In this document: piece by piece, positions 52,978 through 64,000 of the stretch
Numbering within the stretch: position 1 is the first letter of the stretch
Layout of the letters: every line of letters begins with the position of its first letter
Source of the DNA: Raffaelea ambrosiae
Lineage: Eukaryota > Ascomycota > Sordariomycetes > Ophiostomatales > Ophiostomataceae
Reading direction: 5' to 3'
Length of the DNA stretch: 64,000 nucleotides
Assembly: GCA_002778195.1 (NCBI GenBank)
Contig: PCDI01000004.1
Span: forward strand, 1,878,418 to 1,942,417
Translations under genes and position numbers: made by a program
The notes under the pieces: generated by a model
Seen by the model: the letters and a program-made list of their open reading frames with translations, nothing else
Told to the model about the DNA's origin: nothing
The model's database searches: none

Positions 52978-55791
52978 GGAGAAAGATGTTTCGCTGACTG
53001 GTGTTGCATCACCGCGGGCATGCACCTGCGCGACAGTGGGCATGTCCTTCTTGAGACCACGAGGAAAGCCCGAGTACCGGGACCATTTCCCATTCTTTTT
53101 CCTGTTTCTTTCCTTCCTTTCTTTTTTTTTCTTTTCCCCCAATCTTCCTTTCTTTCTTTCACGGCTGTTTCTAGACTGGCCTCTCGGTTGGACGGAAAAC
53201 GCTCATCTCTCTCCAGATTGCCAGTTGGCCTCCTTGTGCATCTAGACCAGGTCCAACTCGAGCTTTTTTGTGATTTTGCTGCTCTTTTATTCTGTTTGGC
53301 GTGGTACACCTTGACCTGCATAGACGCATATCATTGGGCCACCGAGACCGGCACCGGTTTCTATTCGTGTTGACGCACTTTCGATGGTTGAGGTGCGACA
53401 CACTGCATATGGCCGGGAAAAAAATGCGTGGGAGGCACTGTGGTTGGGGATATGCAGGCTGCATGCATATATATGCAAGCCGCGACGCATCCATTGTGGT
53501 GAGGGTGTTGAGGTGTCCTGGACGTGGGGTGCCGTCACCTGTCGGAGTGCAGCCGGTCAGGGCGATCCGTGTAGCATTGTGTGCCAGCATGGCATAAGAT
53601 CATTATTTTGAGCTGATAGCATTCTGGATTCTACGGCCAATATAACTGCTCTGTACTCGTGCATAGTATGCATTATCTCGCTGCCAACGATCCGAAGGAT
53701 GTTGACGGCGAGGATGAGGCTAGAAGCCTGTCTTTGCTGCGAACTATTCTTCGGTGTGAGAAGTGTGTCTGTGTGTCTGTGTTGTATCAATGCAGCCTCC
53801 ACAATTCTTGTCTACAAGAGACAAGTGTTTTTTTTTTTTTTTTTTTGTGGCTGGCTGTCTATTCGCACATCGCTATGCACTTATAAGCCTCCGGTGTGGT
53901 CTGGCATTGCCCAATTGCATGTCGCCAAAAGAGAGTATGCAATCTTATGAACAGGTGATTCAAATACGACACCAGGGAACACTCAAAGATGGAAAATGAC
54001 ATATATATATATTTTTAATTGGGGAGTTGCAACGAAAGCAACGTGGAAGGAGGCAGCCAAGGATGCCGTGCAAAGTGCCACTGGGAAAGAAGGTTGCCTT
54101 GGTTTATTGCCCTTGCCTAAAATAAAAGTCTCTCGATTGTAAGACGTGTCTCCGGAGAGATCGGGAAAACACCGAAGGAGAAGGGAAAACAAGTGAGGCG
54201 ACGACAAGGCAGAACATAACGTGAGACAAACAAAATGGGATGTGGTTACATAGTCAGCAACAGGGCAAGTTCATAGCTTGGTTTTGGCGGACAAGGTTCT
54301 TTCCGTTTCTGCTGCTACTCTGTCCTCTTCCATCTTACACCGTACTTCTTGCCTCTGCTGCGGCCCAGCAGTGAATGGCGAGGGTGGTGCCTTCTCTTCT
54401 TGGGCCGAATGCAGGCACGCGAACCTACCTGCCTTCGGGGCAACGCCGTAGTCGGGATGGTAGCAGTTGATGCTTGTACAGGCTAGTGACCACAGCGTGC
54501 AGCTGACGGGCTGGAAAGCGTTGGGAAAGCCTGGAAGCGTGGCCCGTTATGTGTGGCCAGCCAGGCAGAAGAGTCAGAGAGCAGGCAAGGCTGGTTTTCG
54601 AACTACTCGTAACTAGCTCGTTAGCAGCCAGTGGTCGTTGGACGAACTAAGTAGTTGGATGCTGGAGAAGCTCGTAGGGCGGGCACTGGACATACGCCGT
54701 AAGATACAGCGAGAGCAGAGCCAGATACCTACACCGTACTAGCAGAAACCCCTCGCCAGCTAGTTCTGCGAAATAGGAGGGACCGAGACCCTACCAGTGC
54801 TAATACTCTGGAAAGAGTGCAGTAGTGCGACCGGAATAAAGTAAAAAGCAAAATAAAGCACTAAAATCAAGTCCCAAAAGAGGGTCCCCACCAACCAATC
54901 TCGTTGCCTTGAGATGCCCCCTCTTGGCGGTGCAGCCAGCCAATCGCGCCACAGGTACTTCTCGAGTTCAGTCTCTGGTGGTCGTCGGCGCTGTGGCTTG
55001 GAAGAGGGGGTCCAGCTCGCCCAACCCTCAAGAAGACAGCCAGAAAGTACCCCCAAGGCTAAGCACCCACCAGCCCCAGTTTCTCCAGCCAATCAGGCCT
55101 GCCCAAACCCTGGCAGACCCCCCCGACCGCCATTCTCCTTTGCCCAAAAGCCCGCTTTCCCAAAACTCTTGCCTGCGGGTCGAAGTCGGATGGCTTGCGA
55201 CACCCGGCCAAAGAGAGCCCGCCGGCACAGGAGGGCAAGCCCAGCCAGCACCAGACAAAGCAGGCAAAAGGGACAGACCTGTGCGGGAGACGGAGAGAAG
55301 ACAAGAGAACAAAGCAGGCGTGACGCAACCACCACACAACCACACACAGGCAGAGAAGGACACGCAGAACACAGAAAATAAACACAAGATACAGAACTCG
55401 AAAGTATCGTTTTTCGAACCCATTGGACACACACACATACCCCCCGAAAAGCCTCCACCTCCAATTTTGAAAGGGGAAAAAAAAGGGACGAAGCAGTTTC
55501 TTCTCGTTTTTTTCACGTTTGAATTTTCTGAATTTTTGCATTATTGGGTTTCTTTTTTTAGCTGTTTTCGACGACTATTTGCATCGCTCCTCCCCATTAA
55601 TGACCCTGCCACTACGAGAGTACAGGGCCTACCGTCTGCTCCATTTCCCATTTCCCATTTTCTTCTCTCTTCTTTTCCCGCGGCTCCACTTCTTTTTTGC
55701 CTCCACAATTTTCGTTCTCGCCCACGATGCGTTCCGAGTGAGGACAGCGGGTTCGACACGACCAAGACCGACACCGACACGCTGACGCCCG

Positions 55792-55814
55792 CACACACAC
55801 ACACACACACACAC
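55792..55814. repeat. (CA)n microsatellite
   Basis: A CA run of about 11.5 units about 640 bp before the Mga2-type start codon. Confidence 0.95.
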
Positions 55815-56158
55815 CCCCCCGCGCCCCCTTCCTCCTCGGCCGCAACGAAGCGAACGAACGGGATTGAAACCGACACAAGACAGACGACCCGGATACCGAG
55901 AGAACCTCGACTCGCATCCGCAGACCGACCGCAGCCAACCAGACAGTCGGCGATCCGGGGGGGGCAGACGGCCTTCTGCAGAGACTCGCACGTCCCTCTT
56001 TTCCTGTCCCTTTTCTTTTCCCTTCGTCGGGGCTACTCTTCGAGGCAAATTGGAACAGAGCGAGATTGGCCAGGGGGGTTGATTGAAAGGGGGGAGACGA
56101 TCGCGCAAAGCGACAGCCACACGACACGCACGACCCGACGACGATTCGAAGCAAGTGG

Positions 56159-56246
56159 AAGCCTCCCGAGACGACGGTACGGCGGTGACGACCCAGAAAG
56201 GGAAGCCTCCCGAGACGACGGCACGGCGGTGACGACCCAGAAAGGG
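56159..56246. repeat. Two copies of a 44-bp tandem repeat in the Mga2-type leader
   Basis: Two adjacent 44-bp copies beginning AAGCCTCCCGAGACGACGG differ at one base. A truncated, rearranged third copy (AAGACACGACCCAGCGG) follows. The array ends about 205 bp before the start codon. Confidence 0.95.
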
Positions 56247-56451
56247 AAGACACGACCCAGCGGTGACACTCGAAAGAGCAGACCAGACGACCACCCGGTG
56301 ATACCCAACAAGACGAGAAGACTCGAAGGCGAGACGAAACGGCGAAGAGGCGAAAAGACGATACCTGAGCCATAGTCCGACCTGTCGGCGACGCACCGGT
56401 TGAGACAGCATCAATTATCCCGTCCGAAACCGCGCACCAACAGACGGGGAC

Positions 56452-56637
56452 ATGTCGGCCCACGACACCTCCTTCGAAGCCCTCGCCGCCTCCCCAGGCG
56501 ACTTCGCCGTCGACTCCGAGTGGATGGGCGACTCTCCGCCGGCTCTGACCGTCGACTTCATCCAAAACCCGCACAACCAGGCGAACGGCCTCGCCGGCAG
56601 CCAGCAGCACCAGCACCAGCAGCAGAAACAGCAGCAA

Positions 56638-56674
<37 letters not shown>

Positions 56675-57089
56675 TGCAGAACCTCCACAGCTTTGGCTCC
56701 GCTGCAGCCGGCAATCACTTCCTCCAGCAACAACTACAGCAACAGCTGCAGCAACAACTGCAGCAGCAGCAACACCTTGTCCACGCCGGCAAGGACCCTC
56801 TCCTATCGGTCGACCCGAACCTGACCCTGTCCCAGCCTGCCACCGCCTCCTCACCCGACTCGCTCCTCTCGTCCTTCCAGGACTCCTCGTCCGACATCTC
56901 GTCCAAGCAGACGTCCATGTCCGCGCTCTCCAGCCTGGCCACCAACGGAACACCGGCAAAGAAGGCACGCGGTCGGCCACGGGGCTCTGGCCGGTCGGTT
57001 GGCACCGAAGCGTCTCGGCGCTCCGCGGGAGGACCGCAGCAGCAGAAGCAGCAACAGAAAAAGCAGCAGTCCCACCCACAGCAGTTGCA

Positions 57090-57151
<62 letters not shown>

Positions 57152-60100
57152 ACAACAACGACGACGACGCTGCGGCTGCGGCGGCAGACATAGCCATGAC
57201 CGACGATGTGCTCGGCGACGGCAGTGCGTTCCAGCTACAGCAGAGCCAGCAGACGGGCTTCCCGGACGACGGCGCCCTCAGCCAGTCGTGGAACTTCCGC
57301 GACTACCTGCGCCTCGACGACGACCCGGACGGCACCAACGGCGGCGCCTCCTCGGCCGGCGCGGACTTCTTGGGCACCACCATCGACCCCAAGTCCATCC
57401 AGCGCACCCCGAGCATAGCCGGCGCCGATGACGATCTCTTGTCCGGCATGACGACGTCGTCTTCCACCGGCGCAAGAGCAGGCTCGGCAGCCGACTTCGA
57501 CATGGGCACGGGGACCGGCGCCGGCACCGGCACCGGCACCGCAACCGACCTGAGCCCCTTCAGCACCGACCCGTCGCCGTTCGACTTTGCCAGCGCGACC
57601 AGCAGCCCCAACTCGACCACACAGATCTTTTCCGCTGGCGGCGGCAACGGCGGCAACGGCGGCAACGGCCGTCTGGATTCGCTCGGCGGCTCGGCGCAGC
57701 GACAGAGAGGCCACAGCAAAGCGCTTTCGGTTCGTAGAACTTTCCCCTCATTATCCTCTTTCCTCCCTTTTTCTGGGCTTTGTGCCCGTTTTGCTCCTGC
57801 TCGATATTTCAGACTTCCCCCGTTCTGTCTGCGCCTGTGCACCTGCACCCTTTCTACTGCACTCTTGCTCTCTCCTATTCTCCTGCCTTGCGTTGTTACA
57901 GCGTCCTGCAAACTCCTCTTCGATCTGCCTTTCTCCTCCTGCCTCCTCTTGCCTGTGATCCATCGCACACTAACACCCGGCGGCAGTACTCTCTCAGCCA
58001 GTCCATGAACAGCCTCAAGACCTCGGGCTCAAGAGAAGTGTCTCCTGCATCGAACCTCGTCTACAGCAACGGCCCGTCTCCATCTGCCCTGCTCCAGAAT
58101 GCGCAGTCTCCAATAGACAGCGTAGACCTCCGATTCGGCCACTTCACCGGCGCCGGCGTCGAGCCCATGCAGATGTCGTCGGCCTTTTTGTTCGCCGAGA
58201 GCGTCCCCACGAGCCCGTCGTCCAACTGGCCAGGAAACGGTGTCTTTCAGCAACACCAGCACCAGCACCAGCACCAGCACCCGCACCAGCACCAGCCCCA
58301 GCAGCAGGCCACAAATGGCCACCATCCTCGCCAGACCTCCATCTCCCCGATACCCATGTTCCAGCAGATGCCCGTCCCCAGCAGCGTCATGATGAATGCG
58401 CCGCGACGACCACTCCGGTTCTTTGTCGGCGTCACGCCGCACAAGTCGCGCGTGGAGACACAGATCCCGATTATGATTTTCCTCTCTGCCCTCCCGCCAG
58501 GCGTGACGAGGCTGCACCTGCCGCCGCACACCATCTCCAAGCCCAAGCTGCTGGCCAAGCCGGGCGCCGAACCGTCTCCGGACATGCTCGAGCTGCACAC
58601 CATGGTCGTCTGCACCAGCGCCATGCAGAACGAAGCGAACCGGCGGCGCGCCATGGAGCGCGCCGCCGCGGCCACCCACGCGCAAGCACGCTCCGTGCAG
58701 TCGATCGGCGACGGCAGCGACGGCGACGACGACTGCCGCCCGGCCAACGGCGGCGAGATCTGGATCTGCAAGGGCTGCATCCAGCGCGAGCGCAAACGCG
58801 CCAACCGCAAGAAGTCCAAGAAGCCCGAGGACGACGAGGAGTGGAGCCGCGAAGAGCACCGGCGCATCATCATCTTCAACACGAACGAGATCAAGGACTG
58901 GCAGCGGCCCACGGCTGCCGCACTGTCCTCGCTGGACGAGAACGCGTCAGGCAGCCCCATCGAGGCGGTCATCAGCGTGCCCATGCGCATCACATGCTAC
59001 TGCCGCCACCACGGCGAGAAGACGGGCTTCCAGGTGATTTTCACCCTCAAAGACTTCCGCGGCCAGGTCATTGCGCAGACCATCTCGCGCTCCATCATGA
59101 TCACCGACGACCACAAGACGCCTGTGGGCCCGGCTGCTGGTGCTGCTTCGGCGACCACGACCACGGGCGCGGGCACGGGCACGGCTTCGGCCACGGCTTC
59201 GGCTGCTGCTTCCACGGCGGCCTCGACTGTCGGCGCCGGCGCAGCCTCCGCGGCGGGATCGATCGCCGACGGCGACGTCTCCGCAGGCGACGCACAGGAG
59301 ACAGCCTCCAAGGCATCCACGGCGACAACGCCGACCACCATGGCCAAGTCGCTCGCAACGGCCGCCAACAACAATAAGACCATCAAGGCGGCGAACAGCC
59401 ACGCTCTCACCACGTCGCAATCCACGCCCGACCTGTCGATGCTGGAGCGCAACAACTCGATGTCGGCAACCACGCCCACAGCCACACCCACGGCCACACC
59501 CACAGCCACATCCCCGGGCGCGGCAGCCGCCGCCGGGACAGCGGCACGGACGCACTCGCGGCCGTCGTCGCCCAACGGGCTCAAGGGCCATTCTTCCAAG
59601 AAGAGAAAGTCTAGCAGCGGCGGCGGCGGCGGCGGTGGCTCGTCCAAGGTGCCTACGGGTCTGGCCATGACGCGGATCGAGACATCGCCCCAGCAATCCC
59701 ACCTGCAGGGCCTGCCGAACGCGGGCAACAACCGGGCGAGCGCGTCGTCGGCCTCCTCTGCTGTGCCGTATCCCACGAGCGCCTCCTCGTTCATGTCTCC
59801 CGCCTCTGTCTTTGCCCCCGAGTCGATGGCGGCCGCGGTCGACATGGCTCTGATGGCTGGTGGCTCGGGCGACCCGGATATCGACAGCCTCGCGGGCATC
59901 GTCCCCATGACGACGGACCCGCTGGTTGGCGGGCCGTTGACGCCGAACAGCCATACGGACCAGCAGAGCAATGTCTTCCCCAGCGGCGGCGACCGGTCCG
60001 GCAGCATCGACAACATGGCCTTGCCCCAGGCGTCTCTGTACTCGGCGCCGACGTCCTCGCACGCCAGCCGTGCGCCCAGCCCCACCAGCCTCCGGGGACC

Positions 60101-62810
60101 GATGCAGATGTTCCAGCAGCACATCTTCCAGCAGCAGCAACTGCAGCAGCAGCTAGGCCAGGCGCAATTCCTGCAGCAGTTCCAGAGCGGGCCGTTCGGT
60201 CTGCCCATGGCCATGCCGCAGGCAGCAGCAGCGGCAGCAGCAGCAGCGACCGCAGCGGCGAGCTCGATCCCGGTGATCCACAAGATCATCCCGAACGAGG
60301 GACCCAAGTCGGGCGGCATCGAGGTGACCGTCCTGGGCAGCGACTTCTACCAGGGCTTGGACGTCATGTTTGGCGACCAGCGTGCCACCACGACCACGTT
60401 CTGGGGCCAGAGCTCGCTGGTGTGTCTCGTGCCGCCGTCTCCCATGGCCGGGCACGTGGCGGTAACGCTGCGCCAGCCCAACCAGCGGCCGGCGCAGCCG
60501 TTCGTGGCACCGACGCAGCAGCGCATCACGTTCAAGTACCTAGACGACGACGAGCAGCAGCTGCTGCGCGCGGCCCTGACCGTTCTTTCTAGGAAGATGA
60601 CCGGCAAGATCGAGGACGCCCAGGACGTAGCACGACGCATCATCGGCAGCGAAACGTCCAACTGGGGCACTTCGGGCACGAGCAGCGGCAGCAGCCGTGG
60701 CGGCTCGGCAGCCGGCGGCGCCAGCGGCTACGCGGCCAGCCTCGCGGCAAGCTCGAGAAGCAGCGCGTCCAACTTTGAGACGCAGCTGCTCAAGGTGCTG
60801 GAGCTGATCGACCTCGACGACTCGTCCAACCAGACCCGCCTCAACATGCAGCGCCGGACCACGGGCCACAGCATGCTGCATCTTGCCTGCGTTCTGGGCA
60901 TGCATCGGTTTGTGGCCGGGCTGCTCGCGCGGGGCGCCAACCCCGACGTGCGCGACAACGGCGGCTACACGCCGCTGCACCTGGCGGCTCTGAACAACCA
61001 GCCGGAGATTGTGCGGCGCCTGATCCATGCCGGTGCCGACCCGACCATGCGGACGCTGTCCGGCCTGACGGCGTCCGAAGTGGCCGCCTCCCGCGAGGTG
61101 CTGCGCGCCATCAAGCGCTTCGAGCGCCACGCACGGTCGCGCAGCGGCGGCTCCATGCACAGCCGGACGAGCAGCGCCGCGTCTCTGCGGTCGCTGTGGG
61201 AGCCCATGTCCTCCCTGTCGGCAATCCAGAGACGGGCGTCGGCCGCCGGGCCCGATGACCTCGGTGTGGGCGGCGGCGGCGGCGGCGGCGACTCGGCCGA
61301 TACCAGCAGCCCGAACGAGGACCAGTCGTCTTCGTACCCGGTCTCGGTCGACTCGGACGAGGATGACGACCTCGACAACGACCACGACAATGACAACGGC
61401 GGCGGCGGCAGCGGCGGCGACGACGGCGACGAGTGGCTGGATATGCGGTCTGGCAACAGCAGTGCGTCGGCGGCACCGGCAGCAGCCAGCAACAACGTGT
61501 CGCGGCGCAGCTTGAGCGTCCACAGCCTCCACAGCCTGCACAGCCTCCGCAGCCGGCACAGCCGGCGGAGCCGGCGCGGCACACGCGAAGCCAGCCCGCG
61601 GCCGATGGCCGCGGCCGCAGCGTCTTCGGCCAACCATGCGGACGTGCCGGCGGCCATGCCGTCCCCGGCGGCGGCCACGGTGTCGGCCTTCAAGGAGCAC
61701 CTGGCCGCGCAGTTCCAGCAGTTCGTGGCGCAGTTCCCGCAGAACCCGCTGCCCGACTATTACCAGGCCTATGTCAACTCGGCCGCCTACCAGCGCATTT
61801 CGTCGCTGGTGCCCAACGTGGGCGGCAGCAACGGCTCGCGGCCCGGCTCGTCGGATGGCGGCGGTGACGACGGTGCTGGCTCCAGACCTGGCGGTTCCAG
61901 ACCTGGTGGTTCCAGACCTGGTGGTTCCTCCAAGGAAATGGAGGGCCGCCGGTGGGATCTGATGTCGTTCATTGCGAGCGCCGCACCACCGCCGGCCTAC
62001 GACGAGATCTGCCCGCGCCCCAGCGATCTGGACACGAAGCAGGCGACGGCGGCGGCGGCGGCGGCGGAAGCCGAGGCGGACACCAAGTGCGCCGCCCTGT
62101 ACGACCAGCAACAGCAGCAGCAGCAGACAGCGACGACGTCCAAAGTGAGGCACAGAGGCATCATGAAGAGCAGCAGCAGCAAGCCGGTGGAGACGACAGC
62201 GGAGGAGGAGGATGACGACGACGAGGAGCAAGAGGATCCCGAGGAGGATGAAGAAGACACGCACACAAGCGTGTCGTCGATGCCGGCTCTGCTGCAGATT
62301 GGCCGCAAGCACCAGATCACCAAAGAGCAGCAGGAGAACTTCCGGCGCGTGCACAAGGAGAAGCGCAAGGGCCTACGGGCGGACACGTTTTTGTACACTG
62401 TTTGGGTGAGTTTGGGAGGGGCGGTTTCTTTTCCACAAATTGGTTTGCCTATTGGGGTTTGTGGTTCACAACATCGACTAACACATGACTAGATCCCCAT
62501 TCTCCTCGGTGTGCTTTTGCTCTGGTTGTCGGGAGCCCGGGCCTGGGACTTTTTCCCGTCGGTGACGTTCAACGTGCCGTACGCGACGAGCCTGAGCAGT
62601 GCGTCGCGGCCGACAGCGGCGGCCGACGGTGGCAAGGCCGGCGACGACGATGGCGGCAGCAGCAACAACAACAAGAACAACCTGCAAGACAGGCAAGTTC
62701 TTCCACCGGCACCAGCTGCCGCGGCGGCTGTACCGGACGACGTAAACGCGGCCGACGGTCCTCTTGTGGATGTACGGAATGTGGGCGGGTTGGACGGAGT
62801 GGTGGTTTGA
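56452..62810 (+). CDS. Mga2/Spt23-type membrane-tethered transcription regulator (IPT/TIG, ankyrin, C-terminal TM)
   Basis: Homologues sit in the ER membrane as precursors, are ubiquitinated and proteasome-processed, and then enter the nucleus to control fatty-acid desaturase and hypoxia genes. Exons 56452-57729, 57987-62405, 62493-62810; introns of 257 and 87 bp with CTAAC branch sites; 2004 residues. Order: N-terminal poly-Gln and Asn/Ser repeats (about 40-235); conserved PRRPLRFFVGVTPHKSRVE and LPPGVTRLHLPPHTI; basic KRANRKKSKK (about 696-705) before IIIFNTNEIKDWQ; IPT/TIG domain IPVIHKIIPNEGPKSGG to ITFKYLDDD (about 1187-1281); two ankyrin repeats (TGHSMLHLACVLGMH, GYTPLHLAALNNQ; about 1381-1460); PPPAYDEI (PPxY 1761-1764); poly-Glu; one transmembrane helix IPILLGVLLLWLSG (about 1900-1913). 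It is nearly twice the length of the yeast proteins, mostly through low-complexity insertions. It is not possible to say whether it is closer to Mga2 or Spt23. Confidence 0.93.
57088..57147 (+). repeat. AACAGC hexanucleotide repeat encoding Asn-Ser
   Basis: About nine units of AACAGC in exon 1 of the Mga2-type gene give alternating Asn-Ser, followed by Asn and Asp runs. The repeat preserves frame. Confidence 0.9.
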
Positions 62811-63848
62811 GAAAAAGAGTTGTATGAGTGGGTCATGAGTTGAGAGCCAGGTGTTTGTTTCTTCTTTTTTTGTGTGTTTGGGGGATGGGAATATATGTTT
62901 GTTTTCTCTTTGTGTGTTTTGGGGGCCATCTTGCTTCTCATGGGTCTGTTTTTTTTTTTCACTTCTTCATTATTCATATCTTCGTTTTTTCACGTCTTCA
63001 CTTCATTGTCGCTTCACTTTCGTTTCATTTCATTTTCTCATTTTCTTGTCACTTGGTTCTTATCCAGCATTGCTTTGTTGCGACGACTAGAAAAGGTCAG
63101 AAGAAGTCGGGGGAAAAAAAGGCGGACGGCCTTGGGTGGGCATGGCTGTGATCTCCTATGATGTATTTTGGGGCTAATTCTTTTCAATCGTGAGTCAAAT
63201 AATGATGCCACTATAGCGCCTCTCTTGCAGTTGTGCCTACTTCCCAACACCCCCGAATATGATGACGTCAACTAGATTCGCACGAAGCAGAATAACAGCA
63301 GCAGCGTGTGCCCAACGCTTCCCGGCGTGTGGCAGGGCCGTCCGGCAGTGTTCTTTGTGTGGGCCGTCGGACAGACGCCACCGCCCAAGCACTGACTGGT
63401 CGCAGAAGCTTCAGCGGACCGCCTTGGTATGCATAGATGGGCAGCGTCAACACCAAAGGGGCATGCAGAGATAGCCAAGCATCTCCCATGGGAGACTGGA
63501 TTCAAAGACAAGGACGTAAAAAAAACGCATCCAAAAACTGCATCCCAAAACTGCATCCGAAAAACTGCATCCAATAATCAAACAAAATGTTTTTGTACAA
63601 AGGTGTGGCAAGAAGAGAAAAAGAAAAAAAACAATGAACCCAAATCAAGACGTAACAAGGAAACCCTCTCCCCCCCTCAAAATGAAAGAGTTGGCCTTCC
63701 GATATCATCCTTCCCTCCGCCGTCATGATCACATGTCCAAGAAGTCGTTTCCACGCATGTCCAAAATAAAATCAAAAAACAATAATCAAAACAAGATCTC
63801 ACCCAGCATCCCCCCCATTCTCCCTACACCGCCCCTCCCTGCTCTCCA
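62811..63848. other. Convergent intergenic region, 1.0 kb
   Basis: The 3' regions of the Mga2-type gene (+) and of a truncated minus-strand gene. It is T-rich at 62850-63060 and A-rich near 63510-63790, as expected for facing 3' UTRs. A near-repeat of the words CATCCAAAACTGCATCC lies around 63529-63573. No gene was seen. Confidence 0.5.
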
Positions 63849-64000
63849 CTAGTCCTCCCACACCGGCACCTGGTTTTCCACGTCTCCCAGCTCCGCCGCC
63901 GTCCCGTTGCGCCGCTTGGCCCACCGGCGGCCGTGGTCGTGGCCGTTCTTCGGCGACGGCTGGGTGGGCGACGACGACAAGAAAAACGTCTGCTGGCCTT
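63849..64000 (-). CDS. 3' end of an unidentified minus-strand gene (partial)
   Basis: Reading the minus strand from the window edge gives about 50 codons without a stop, ending with TAG at 63851-63849. The C-terminal residues include TFFLSSSPTQPSPKNGHDHG, RRWAKRRNGTAAELGDVEN and QVPVWED. The mixed, non-repetitive, GC3-rich composition and the convergent position after a facing 3' UTR support a real C-terminus. The product cannot be named from this fragment, and the gene continues beyond position 64000. Confidence 0.6.
   Translation of the reverse strand, partial: GQQTFFLSSSPTQPSPKNGHDHGRRWAKRRNGTAAELGDVENQVPVWED

Larger units (their letters stand above)
52978..56451. other. Intergenic / long leader of the Mga2-type gene, 3.5 kb
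   Basis: The left part is the 3' region of the antiporter gene (T-rich at 53090-53170). The right part precedes the Mga2-type gene. A 488-codon frame (54909-56375) contains no ATG, only a TTG at its start, and overlaps a long antisense frame, so I treat it as a stop-poor leader. Words TACACCGTACT (54336, 54730) and TACTCGTA (54604) occur. A CA microsatellite and a 44-bp tandem repeat are listed separately. Confidence 0.5.

Noticed and set aside
54909..56375. 488-codon open frame upstream of the Mga2-type gene
   Set aside because: It starts with TTG, contains no ATG, has no protein-family character and overlaps a long antisense frame. It is best explained as a stop-poor leader.

Overview
The window looks like nuclear DNA of a filamentous ascomycete, most likely a Sordariomycete. 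The evidence is short GT-AG introns (71-362 bp), some with CTAAC-type branch sites, fungus-specific families (Zn2Cys6 regulator, GH128 glucanase, Mga2/Spt23-type factor, Sod2/Nha1 antiporter), and long T-rich or C/G-run intergenic DNA. Placement below class level would be a guess. I could support 13 protein genes plus the 3' end of a 14th. No tRNA, rRNA, CRISPR array or intact transposon was seen. There is one assembly gap (47067-47276) and one ambiguous base inside a gene (5614).

Layout: 1-12 kb carries a Myb/SANT protein (+), the tRNA wobble-uridine methyltransferase Trm9 (-), a divergent pair made of a Gfo/Idh/MocA sugar dehydrogenase (-) and an aldo/keto reductase (+), and then a secreted GH128 glucanase with a Ser/Thr-rich stalk (-, ATG at 13510). 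From 13.5 to 25.3 kb there is almost 12 kb without a credible gene, full of microsatellites, a 160-bp minisatellite of 10-bp units and repeated short palindromic words. From 25.3 to 38.4 kb lie a Zn2Cys6 regulator (+), an unknown protein with a PPxY motif (+), a large LtrA-family membrane protein (-) and a four-exon 6-phosphofructo-2-kinase/fructose-2,6-bisphosphatase (-). After a second gene-poor stretch (38.4-44.2 kb) four genes run in tandem on the + strand: the Tad3 subunit of the tRNA A34 deaminase, RNase H1 with two N-terminal hybrid-binding domains, a Na+/H+ antiporter, and a 2004-residue Mga2/Spt23-type membrane-tethered regulator with IPT/TIG, ankyrin and C-terminal transmembrane segments. 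The last 152 bp hold the C-terminus of a further minus-strand gene.

How the genes relate: most are unlinked housekeeping and regulatory functions, and I see no biosynthetic cluster. Two genes serve the tRNA anticodon wobble position (Trm9, Tad3), and two are carbon-related oxidoreductases that share a ~980-bp divergent promoter region. The regulators carry long triplet-repeat tracts, some of which probably vary in length between strains.

No clear new biological system is visible. The most unusual signals are the intergenic word family TACTCGTA / TACATAGTA / TACACCGTACT, a PPxY motif in the Mga2-type protein suggesting a Rsp5-like docking site, and a 368-codon open frame upstream of the Myb gene's first ATG.
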